From positions 16,067,353-16,131,352 of the forward strand of contig CM055105.1 in the NCBI GenBank assembly GCA_029204225.1: 64,000 nucleotides of DNA, given 5' to 3'. The number at the start of each line of letters is the position of its first letter. Within the stretch, counting starts at the first letter, position 1. Positions 11,901 through 24,016 of this stretch are shown here, in pieces. The notes beneath the pieces were generated by a model. That model was not told where the DNA came from. It searched no databases and saw only the letters and a list, made by a program, of their open reading frames with translations. The translations under genes and the position numbers were made by a program. This DNA is from Diphasiastrum complanatum (lineage: Eukaryota > Streptophyta > Lycopodiopsida > Lycopodiales > Lycopodiaceae).

Positions 11901-14900
11901 AAGACAGGAAAAAAAAGAGAGAGAAGAAAAAACGAAGAAAAATGAGGAAAGATTGATGAGCAAAAGTCAGAAATGTCATCAGATCAGAAAGTAGTCAGAT
12001 ATTTATGGAAAAATGACTTGGGAAATTACTTTTTTGATCATTTTTTGCACAAACTGTGTTAGAATTGTTCGTCGAGTTTTCAGAAGGAAGATCCACCTCA
12101 GATACACCCATGCTGAGTTGGGCGAACGTTCTTTTCACCAGTTACTACCTGTTTCTGAGTTAGGCGAATGATCAGCAATATGCCATTTTGGGAACCTTTG
12201 TCGAGCACCTTACTCTCCTCAGAAACCTTCGCCGACATGCTAGATGGACTTAAAATGTCAAAATTAGGTTGGCTATAGGTTCAGATCCTGAAAGTTGCAT
12301 TTATGACAGTACTTGGGCGAAGGATCCTCTTGGGCGAAGGTTCATCCTTCGCTAGATCTGGAAAACGTTCGCCGGATGGGTTTAGAACCTCAAAAAGCTT
12401 CGCCGAGATTTTTATAGCCTATTTTCACAGTACTGAGCAAGCCTGCAAATTTTTGTTCAACTGATCAGCCAAACTAGTATTCTGTGTAATGGACCCTCCA
12501 AATTCACCTATAAGTTGGCTGAATTCGATTCATTCCTCACTTGTGCTAGCGAAGCTCTTGCCAATTTTTCCAGCGACCAAAGCCTTCAAAACTTTCTGTA
12601 CTGTTTTATGATATACACTCGTGCCTATTACTTTCAGTTTTTGTTCTTTTCCATCATGTCTTCCACAGATACGTCTCAGTCGTCGCGTTACACTATCCAT
12701 CGTGATGTCCCATCTGCAACGGATATCATGATCCTTCCTAGCACAAGCATGGTCACTTAGTGGATGACCCTTGCGGAGCCTCTGCTTACTGCAATGGGTA
12801 TTCATGAGAGAGCCTTCTCGGGGAGAATCAACATGGATTTTATCCCTCTTGTCTTCAGTACTTGGAAGGAGGAGAAATCCAAATTTTACATTACTTTTCA
12901 GGGAGCCACACACAAGGTGTGCGTGACTGAGGCCGCCCTTGCTGCCATAGGGATAGCGTTTGGTACCCAAGCCTCACCAAACCATAAGCAAGCCAAACAA
13001 GCTATTAAGCCTTATATTGACATTACCAATGATCTGCACTGGACTAATGACGTCTATCTTCTAGAGGCCATTATTGATCCTACCATTCAGGTTGCTGCTC
13101 AGCTCCTCAACAATTTCCTGATGGTTGGCAACCTTAGGAAAGACCGTATTACTTCCCAGATTTTGCATAGGATAGTTGAGTCTCACGCCAAGATAGCCAA
13201 GGCTCCTCTGGAACCATATAACTGGTTCAAGAGCTCAAACGAGCCATCGAGAGCAATACCAAGCAGCAATTTGCTGCTGGCCCTATGTTGTCACTCCTAG
13301 CAGCCTCCCACCTTGAAAATAAAATCCATGGTTTTCGTATGGATTCCGTGCTTACCGGCAAGTCATCTCAACAGGCATCCAGCTCACATATAGACGTCAT
13401 CCACGCAGCGAGATCGTCATTTCTGACTCGACTTCCGCGTCACGACGTCGTACTAGTCAAACATCTTCAGATGCGCTTCCACCCCCTGCTGCTATTCACA
13501 CTGAACTACTTGTTCCCCCCGCCTCTGATGCTTCCCTCGCCTCTGCTTCCTCTCAAGGACAGTTTGTGAGCATTGGGGCTACCATTCCCATCACAGCTGC
13601 CCAGGCCGCCTCAACCCCACACACAGGAGCTGTTTCCCCAAACACCCAGTATTTCATGGACATGTTCGATGATTCCGACCCCCTTGGGGCCTCAGAAGTT
13701 TTCGTAATGCCCCAGACCCCTGCGCCCTTTGAACTCCAATCCCCTAGAAGAGGATCTATGCTGGATAAGAAAAAAGAAATGGAGCAGCGCATCTCAGATA
13801 TGGGATCTAAGAATACACTCATTAGCCAGAAAGTGAATCAGTTGGACAAGGAATTGAAGATCGTCAAGCAGCATGAAGCTAAGTCTGAAGTTGAGAAGAA
13901 GAAGGCACAACAATTGGCTGATCGCCTAGAGGATTATGTTAGTTCCCTACAGAATGCCCTCACAACCGCCCAAGACCAAGTGGACAGGGTCGTGCAGGAT
14001 GCAAAGCAACAAGTGCAGCTGCTCCAGGGTCAACTGCAGATGGCTGAACAAGATCGCACACGTCTCCAAGGTGACCACCCTTGAGCGTGATGCGTATCTA
14101 CAGACGCAAATACCTGATCATCCGGTAACTCCGACGGAAATCTCGTATTTGTTTAAAAAGGTTGAAACCTATAAAGTGACCCTTCAAGGATTCCAAGGCC
14201 GCTTTGACAGATTCAAGGGTGCAGTTTCAACTGAGGCAAAGGCCAAAGCAACCATCAACGAATATGAAAAGGCTGCCGCTCAGGTGTTGGAAGTCGGGCC
14301 TCAAATTCCAGTTCCGGTCATGCCACAGTTCTCCCCTCCGCACCAAGCTGACGCACCAATGGATACAGGGTTGGATTCGGGCATGGACCAGGGTGGAGCC
14401 CTTGAAGTTGTAGAAGAACAGCCAGCTCCACAGGCAATGCAACCAGGTCCATCTGCATCAAGGACCACACCATTGTTCAGAAGACCAATCAGCGTTGAGG
14501 ACCAGATCCAGAGCTTTTTAGCGCAACATCCTCATGAGTCCTCGCGTGGTGGTTGGGTCCTCAAGTTTAAGATCTTTGAAATAGAGGCCGACAAAGAATT
14601 GGATAAAATACCCGCATTGGGAGAGCAGCCAGCTTGGAGAGTTACAGTTTTTGAGAAAACTCGGAATCCATCAGGAGTTATGTGGCCAGCCCTTGCCAAT
14701 TGCACGTAGATCCATATTACGTACCAATGCCGCGCAGGAATAAGTGGAAGGATTTGGGATTGGCCATGGACAAAATTACTATCCATACGCCGAACTGGCC
14801 AATCATCCACCAACCTTACAGTTGGGAAATTTCAGTGCTACAAGCATACCAGCGGGAGTATATACACTCTCCCGATCCGACAACATAGTTGCATCGAACC

Positions 14901-17900
14901 GCGGTTCGAACCTCGAACCACGGTTCGAACCTCGAACCACGGTTCGAACCTCGAACCACGGTTCGAACCGTTCGAACCGGATTTAGGGCAAAAAAAAAAA
15001 GAAAAAAAAACCCCAAAAAGTCAAAAAAAATGTTTTCTATTTATTTATTTTTTTCAGTTCGAACTGCTTTCCGATTTCGAACCGGAAAGAATTGGTTCTA
15101 ATCGGCCGGTTTGAATCGGGGTGTAACCTTGTCCGACAGTGAGGCAATCGGCGCTCTTTGCAAAAGATTTGATTCTATTGGAATCGGTGGCAACGCGATG
15201 GGATGATTGCCTTCCTCCTTTGGCATTCGATCCGCCTATTCACAGCCTGGACAACTTCAAAGTGGATCGTCGGAGCCCACCGTTGTTTTTTGCCGCACAA
15301 TTTAGATTTCAACACTACCCGACTCGATTTCATGGAGAAGGTGCAGTATCATTTAATAAACATTCGACATGAAGCAAATAAAAGCCCACAGTAATTGCAT
15401 CTCGCAGGTGTCGTGGGACCGCCACCAGTTATGGTGGGGGATACTGTTGGAGGGTTTGCGGATCCCGAGGAACCCTAACCCTAGTTAATAAGTGAGAGGG
15501 ATTTGGCACCCTGCGTGTGTAAGTCCAACCCGATGATCACACAGAGATTTGATTAATTAGAAAGTTAATAAAAAGACTTTAGGCCTTTTTGCGGGACTTT
15601 TAATGTCGCAGGGCCTAAATGTCAAGTTAGTGAATAAAGTGGGGTTTCCCTCCAATTTGAATGGGTTCCCACTCTTTTTTAAATTTGAATAGTTAGGGAG
15701 GCAGAAATGGACCAATAGGATTCAAAGGCCAGGGTCCTCCTCTCTACTATAAAACGGGACCAACTCGAGTTTGCTACACATGTACATATCTTCATTTCAA
15801 TAAAGCAGATTGGTTCTCTTGTGAAATGGATTTATGAATGTCGTTGCTCTTGTAGGAAAGCAAGAGACAAGTCACCAAGATCTAGTTATCAATCAATCTC
15901 CACAGAAAACAAGAGAGAAGAGGCTGGGTGCCCAACTCTAAGAGAGAGAGAGAGAAAACAGCAACAAGAGCAATGGAGAGCAATGCTTAGCCAAATTGTA
16001 AAAATGGACTACACAATGAGCATCTAAGTACACTACCTGGATGTGGCCAAATGCCACCTAACCCTAAGGTTAACCACTTACTAAATGTAGGGCACCCCCA
16101 AAAGTCAAGATAAGGCCCCTAAACAAAATTAGACCCCTTAGGACCCACGAGTCAGTACATGACCAAAATTGGGTCCAACTGAACTTAAGCCAAACTTAAG
16201 ATGGCCTAAATAACTAAATACCCATGGTTACACAAATCTCGACCTTTTGGGTCAAAGTAACCTATGGATTAACTTTAGCATAGTCATTTATTTCTAACAC
16301 CCTCCTTAAATGACAATGCAAAAACTGAAATCTTCACTATGTAGCAAAACCAACATGTGGAATCAAATTTAAAGCTTTGCATAAAGCTTCAAATTTGACT
16401 CTAGGCAACGCCTTAGTGAAGAGGTCCGCAATATTATCCTCCGTAGGACAATATTCAAGTGAAATGTCGCCATCATGAAGTCTCTCCCGAGCAAAGTGAT
16501 AATGGATCTCGATGTGCTTCGTCCTTGTGTGGGGAATGTCTAATTTTCTTCAAGAGTAGCTCATAGGTCTTGCTTGTTCTGGTGTTTATGCTAATTAGTA
16601 ACATATTGATAGGTTAAGAGGTGTGGAGTAGGTTACTATTAGTTGTAAGGGCTTAAATTCAGGTAAAAGTGGAGGGGTTAGTGCTTCTTTCTTGTTTTGG
16701 GTTGCCATTTTCATTTGTTTTCACTTGTGCCTATGGATTTGTCTTTCCAACTGGTTAATGTAAAGTATAGCTACTTTTAACTCTTTTGTAATTGTATCCC
16801 ACTTCTTATGCTATATCTCCTGAAATTGTTAGATTTGTGATTGATTTTGAAATGGTAGACTTCTATACCAATGAAAGATACGTTTTTGGTGATTTTTTTT
16901 ATTGTAGTTGAAACGTTCCATGCCATAACTTTTTTGAAGTATTTGAGAAATGAAATTTGTTATTGGTGCAGGAGTTGGTTCGTTCCACCTTTGAGCATCC
17001 ACGTTTCAAAATTCTATACAATTTTCCTTCTTATGACGAGGTCAAATCAAGCTTTTATTTATTGTGATGTGATAACCTTTGCACTAGTAGAAACCTTGGG
17101 TATACATGATTATTGTGAAGTTTAAGGAAATTGGACCCATGAAACTTTTGAACATTATAAAACTAATTTTTTTTTTGTATTCTTTGTTTGCTTTTCATCA
17201 CTAGTATTTATGATGTGATCAACATGTGATACATCTAGAGTGATGCCATTCATTGTTTATTGGTTCCTTAAGTTGTCAGCCTCATTACCAACAGCAATAT
17301 CACAAAGTGATGCATTGATTCACCTTGTAGGTAAAAATTTGCAGAAAACATCAAGATGAAAAGTTTATTTAGCTAAAATCTGAAGAGCCAATTTCTAGCT
17401 AGCTTAGTGTTGTCTTGATTGGAGATTATATGACTATTTAAAAAAGAAGAAGAATTTCTTGTTTCTAGTATGCAAGTAGCTCTCCTTCCTATATATCTTG
17501 ACTTTTTTGAAAACATTTCCTGTTCAGATCCCCTAGTTGGTAGTTTTGCTTTATGCTAAATTTCTGGATGTGAAGTTTAGGGGACCTGATCAAAGAGTTA
17601 CCAAGGACTTGTTGCAAAAGGTGGTTCTTATGGAACAGTAGGTTCAAAGAGGGACCCAATTTGACTTAAAAGTTTGACAGCTTCAATAGCTTAAATATTG
17701 ACGTATAAGAACTTTTATCTTTTACCATAGTTTTCCTTGAATCAGAAATAGGTAATTTATAAACTGCTGGTGTAGGAAGCTTTATGGATGCATTTAAATG
17801 CTAATTGATTAAAATTGGTTAATTTTAAGCCCAAGGCCCAATTAAATGGTCTAAGGCCCCAAATTAGAAAGAAGATACTTGAGCTGCTATTGGGCAATTA

Positions 17901-20900
17901 GTGTTTGGGATCTTGAGTCACTCTCCTCTCCCACAATATGATGTTGTCCGTTTGGTCTCTCCACTTATTCAAAGGGGTCTCTTCCTTTTGGAGGTTTGGG
18001 CCCGTGATAGACCTTAAATTTTCGCCTACGTATCTTAAGCTTTTATGAATTTCCTTTTGAAATGGAGCCTCCATGGGCCTCATATACCACATGATCAGGG
18101 AGGCGAGGTGATGAATTTTTTTCATGCCTTTCAATAGAATGCATACCACATTGTTTGTATTACATATATGAGTTGGTGATAATATATGAGTTTGGTTCAA
18201 ATAATGTCATTGGATAGATGGATGTAACATGTTGTGGAGAGATATAAAGGTATAGTTGTCCAAAGAACAACCAGACTTTGAATTTAAACGGATGTACAGG
18301 AATGATCAAGACACATTCGATTGATAGGAAACCTGGTTGGGATCATATAGGCAGATGAGTGTGGGGTTGGAATTGGATGTTTTATTAGTTTCAATTAAGG
18401 ACTTTAAATAACTTCTACGATGTATTTATAGAGACGAGCATTTAAGATTGCAAGTTGACACCATGTAATCTAGAGAGTTGATGTATTTGCAAATTAAACT
18501 TCTTGTTCTTAATAAGAGCAAAGCCCAAGGTTTGTAGAAAATAAAGCTGCCTTTGCACTAATAGAAATCGAGCAAGATGAGAAGCAGTTGCTCATATTGG
18601 CAGCCAAGTAGTTTCTTACCTTCAGCTACCTTGGCTGATTTCTGGCTCAAAGGTGCACCATAATGGTAGTCATAAGTGCTCAATTTACCTCTTAACTTTC
18701 ATTATATCTATACAATTTACTTCATGGTAGCTTGCTATTTGTTTGTCTCATGTGTGATGTTTGTCTCCTTTATGGATTCCATTTTTGAACAATTATCAAA
18801 GTTAATTTGTTTACATTGAGGTTGGTTTTACTACCCCTCCTAGAACGTAAGTCATACATTAACCATTCCATAAGGTTACTTTCACCAAATATATTCAAAA
18901 ACCACTATTATTATCAAATGTAGCTACAAAATTTATCTTGTGTGACTTGGAGATGGATCTAATAGAGGAGGTGGCCCATGTCTGATAGGAGAACCTAGAC
19001 ATGTAAAAGAAACTCCTCAAAGATGGCGTATTTGAGAAAATTAGGAATTAGATAAAGTTGGGATACAATAATAGTTTGGCCAAAGTATTGAGTGGATATG
19101 GTCTTTTGAGCTTTTTTTGTAGATTTAGTTGAGAGAAAGTGAGGCCCTTAGTGTGCGTTGAAAGGATTGGTGATGAGGAAGAACTCATCCATGGTCCATG
19201 CAAGGAGACACATAGACCCTCATGTAATATACCATGCTCCCACTAGTTTTGCCATATATGCCAATACCGGAGATAAAATTGCTAAAGTACGATGGTCACA
19301 ATGATTTGTCTGACATTGCATAAATCTACATGAAAGACCATAGAAGGTGATCATTGTTGGATCAAAATTTTTTGATTACCATTTTAAACACCTTTGAAAT
19401 GTGGGCATTTCAAATGCATTTGAGGCTTATGGGGCATTTCAAATGCATTTGAGGCTTATGAAATTAGAAGCCTTTTTTTGGTCCTAAGGTTCCAAAAGGG
19501 GCAAAGGGTTCCAAGATAAGTCCATTGCCCAATCATAGTTTTTCATGGGATTATTCGAATCAGTAGTTTCATTTTATTCTTGGTCTTCTTATATAGCATG
19601 AACAAGTGCTAGTTTAGTGTTTAGGGTGCAATTACAACTATGTACATTGTAGACTATATTCAATCGATTATCGCATCCTCGCTTGGGTCTGGAGTCCTTA
19701 TTGTTGATTCCTAAATACTAAGAGTACACAAAAATGCCTTTCTTTATAGGGAGTTTGGACATTATGCGAGTAAACATGTTGTGTGAGTTTTGCAAGTTCA
19801 TTTTTGACAAAGCGATCGGTCTTGACACGAGATCACAACATGACATTCATAACCTTTTTTTTGTCATTTACAGCCAATATGAACGTGGTTGTGAATGTCA
19901 AATTGATTTTGCTCTCAGTTCTACTCGTTGGCGAATAAAGTTGTTACACAAAAAAAGTTCACATTTTCTTAGTGTTAGATTGATTTGTTTTCATTTACTA
20001 GCTACATTCACCAATGAGTAGAGTTGGTAAGCCAAAAAAACAAATTTTTTTTTTCACTTACTAGCTCTATTCACTAGTGAGAGTTGGTAAGGCAAAAAAA
20101 AGCCTTAAATTAAAGTTTTTTAGAATTTTAAAATTGATGTTTAGAATTTTTTGGAAAGAAAATAAAAATCCATTTTTTTTTCAGAAACAAAAGATATTCA
20201 AAACAAACCAACTCTATTCGAGTAGAGTTGGTGACATTTTTTTTTGGTCATTCACTGGATTAACTATTTTTGTGATTTTAAACTCAACTGTACAATTTCT
20301 TTGATACTAAGTTATAAAATGGCGATTTGATCAAACATGGCTTGTGCTTCTATGCTAATAAGCTATATCACTCTCAAGCTAGACTTATACTAAAGTGTTC
20401 GAACTTGACATTGTCTTAGAATCGACCACACTTAGTGCACTAGTAGCATGCATGTTGAGATTGGGATAATTGGTTTTGGAGAAAAGGGGTACAAGGGGAG
20501 CATAAGGAAGAGTTATGGAGCTGGATGGAGGGGATATGGAGGTGTTGGAGAAGTAGGCCTCTTAAATCCTCAATGTAGGAAGGAGAAACATGGCTCGGGA
20601 GAGTTCCATAGCTGATTATTGGAATCTCGATCTCTGGTGGTGATGATGGGGGTTATAAAGTCCTAATCCAAAGATCCTATTCTAAGCATGCCAAATCAAG
20701 CAACCACAAAGGGTATGGATGGTGGACAAACCAACCCAACCAATCCTAGATCAAACGGATCTAGCCCCCAAGCTATAGATCAATCTCAATGAGGAATGAG
20801 GAATCACTCAAGCAGCATGTCATGCAGCATGTAGCTACCAATGACTAGCACTGTTTTTCTCTTATCTCTCTTAGGTGTGGCATACAATAGAACCACTTAT

Positions 20901-23900
20901 CTTGGAAATAGGAGATTTTGATAATTTTCTATTGAAAGGTATGTTGTTGATGGGCTGGTTTGCGAGTCGTGACTTCTTAGAATTTGGTAAGGACTCATAG
21001 CTTCCACCTTCCGATAGATCTCATTCCAAGACCAATGTGGCTTGTTGAATAGCCCTCAACTCTTGTTTGTCCTCTTTCTTGGCCATTTTGTAGGTGATAA
21101 TATTGTAGCGAGATATGGTGGAGATATTTCGAGTGTCATTGTAGCATAAGTGGCAAGTTTAGTACAATGAGGAGCCGTGAAGATGGTTTAGCTTATTCTA
21201 GCTTGCTATCTAGGGCTCTAGGGCTCCAACGACCAGTATCCAATTTACGTGCATATTCAATATGGATAAATGTGAATAATGATTGGAAATACTTTCTTAC
21301 TCGAGTGAAATTTTTCAAGAAGCCGATTATAATCCATGCCTTAAACCCATATTAATTTCTTTGGGAAGGTTTACATTGCTCTACAAATTTTCAATTATGG
21401 AGTGGTGTCAACAATGATTCTCTAGTGTTGGAGAATCAAATTAATTATCAAATTCATGATTCAATTTTGGATTATCTCAACATTCTCTTATTGATGTTTC
21501 AAGCGTGGTCATGGGAAACTATAGAAATGATATTTTGAACGACTTGCATTTTGGAAAATGAAATCGTAATTCACTTGGAATGACTATGTCCATGGATTTT
21601 TTTTTTCTCTCAATGGGGTCGATTTGCATTGGCGGAATTTAAATGAAACTTTGTCCAAATTTAAGAAGATTATACTTTGGTCAATCATATTTCCAAAGAT
21701 AATGGTAACACTTATACCCCTAGCCCTAATTATGACCCTATGACACTATAAATAGGCCAACAGACGCCCATATTAGGCCCTTTGGCAATAGAATAATTCA
21801 CATAATTAGATATGGGAGAGCTCTATGGCATGTGCATTAATTTAATGAAGGTTGTATTTAACTTAGATCATATTTTCTCATTGACTTGAATAAGATATAG
21901 GACATGTTTGCACATTGATATAGTGAAGGCTATATCCAAAATATTTTGATTTTTCACAATTATTTTTTTGAACAAAAGAAACGATTTTTTGCCCAAACTT
22001 TCTTTTTTGGTTTGAATTGGGCTGGTTTGAATCACGATTCAAGGAAGCATTGGACCCAATTGGGTAAAACACAAAAGACCTTAATTGAGCTATCTTGCTC
22101 TTTTGAATTTGGTCACTCGGAGAAGTTTTACAATGCTACAATACAATCTTTAGGAGGTGGAGGATGATGATTTGTAGGATGTTGACAAGGTTGACGAACA
22201 CAAGAGAAGTTCACAACATCATAGTTATGAAAGGAAGAACTATGACTGTTGTACATAATGAGTTTATGGACGGTTTTTTACAAAGCTATAGATTTTAGTT
22301 TGGTAGGTATTAGTCTAAGCCTAAAGTTTAGCACTCTTGAGGACTCTAATGATTACTTTTGAGACTTGGATATTTGCTTAGATAACATAGGACAATACAT
22401 CAACCTCTTCTACATTTGCTCCTATAAGCTATTGACATTGGAAAATTCTATCGACGCTGGATGTGAATGTTGTGTCAAAGTGTTGGTTTCATATTCTTAA
22501 AACAAAGAATAAAAGATAGCCTTTTGTCATGGAGACAAATTAGAGCAAGGGAAGGCTCATAACATCGTGTAATTGAGAGTATATTGAGTGCTTTTTCTTT
22601 TGTTAAGATATGATATGAACATGGTTGTTTCTAAATCAAACTTAGAATTTGTGACCCAAAGTAGTCCATGTGAAGAAGCGATGTAAAATAGTTTATTTGG
22701 AGTCGATGTTGATATGAATGCGTTGGTCACTTCAATACACCACGTAGTGGTTGTGGGAGGTGATTAGCTCTTTGATTTGTCTGTTTGTGTATTTTTGATT
22801 AGATGCAAGATAAAAATAATAGCGAGGAAGTTTCCAATCTGCTAATTGTTTTCACTTTGAAGGTTTAGCTTCAAATGAGAGGACAATGCAATTCTAAATT
22901 GTCATGAGAAGTATATATCAGACACATGTACACATCACTTTTATTTTGATTGAATCTTGCCTAATCTCCTAGAAACAATGTGCATCTTTCTCTTATAAAC
23001 AAAATGTGAATGCAAATATAGTTTTCTCAAGTTCTTATAAAGAAGGGAAGGTGCATCTTATTGATTGCAAGTGGACATCAACTTACATTTCTAGTCGGAA
23101 GTAAAATGCAGAAAGCTAACATAAATAATCCTAATTGAATTTTGAAGGGATGGGTTCAAACAAAACGTGGCAGATCTACGGATGCAAGCAATCCAGAAAG
23201 ATTACTTTCTCTAGATTGCGAAATGGTTCTATGTGAAGGTGAAGTGCATGAGGTGGTTCAAATTTGCGTCGTTGATAGAAAATTGGAGGTAATTTTTTTA
23301 AAATATGACTTCAAAGGTTTCAATTGTACATCAAGGATTCTTAAAGTAAAGTAGGATGCCTAGAATTACTCTCCTTTGGATATGCTAATCAAACTCTATT
23401 TTGGAGCATTAGAATTTTCTGGCTAACTTTGTTTGACATTCTCAGAGGTGAAACTAGGAGTTGCATCATACTTTGTGTTGCATTGGAGATGCTTTGATTT
23501 TGGTTTTTATCTTAAAGGCTTTCAATTGTTTTGGAAGCGTGAATTTCTTTTTAAAATGGGCAAGTTTGAACCATAGTTGCAGCGCGATTCGCGAATCGCG
23601 ATCAGAATCACGATCCCGATTCGCGATTCGGGATTTTCCCAAAATCGTGTAGAATCGAATTATTTTTTTTTTTGAAATTTTTTTGTGCAATATGGGTATC
23701 AGATGAAAGCTCTGATCGAGGGGAGTATGATTGTGTAGTTTGCCAACTGTTTCAGGTGCAGGATGGTCCCTTTACGCTAAAGCTGCATCCCATATAAAAA
23801 AAAGAGAACACATTGGGGCATTCCTAGTGAACATAGCAGGAATCTCCCTTTCTCTGATTCTCCCTCTATCTCTCTCTGATCACGATTCACAACAAACGGA

Positions 23901-23981
23901 ACTAAAACCATGTTGAACAAAAACCTAGATGAATCATTCTGAACTTTAGCCTTAAATGAAACAATTTTTGACAAAACAACC

Positions 23982-24016
<35 letters not shown>

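Larger units (their letters stand above)
9557..15850 (+). mobile_element. 5'-truncated Ty3/gypsy element (Tat/Athila-like) with extra downstream ORF
   Basis: The order on the plus strand is gag remnant, RNase H tail, integrase, integrase C-terminus, a non-pol ORF region, a polypurine tract (GGTGGGGGATA, 15433-15443) and an LTR starting TGTTGGAGGG at 15445. There is no 5' LTR and no protease or RT. Integrase lacks a chromodomain and has TKWVEA and NGQAESSNK motifs, which fit the non-chromovirus branch (Tat/Athila). A hAT-like MITE sits at 14884-15131. The LTR is interrupted at 15851 by a Copia LTR. The whole block lies in the 8-kb SDN intron, same orientation as the gene. Confidence 0.82.
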
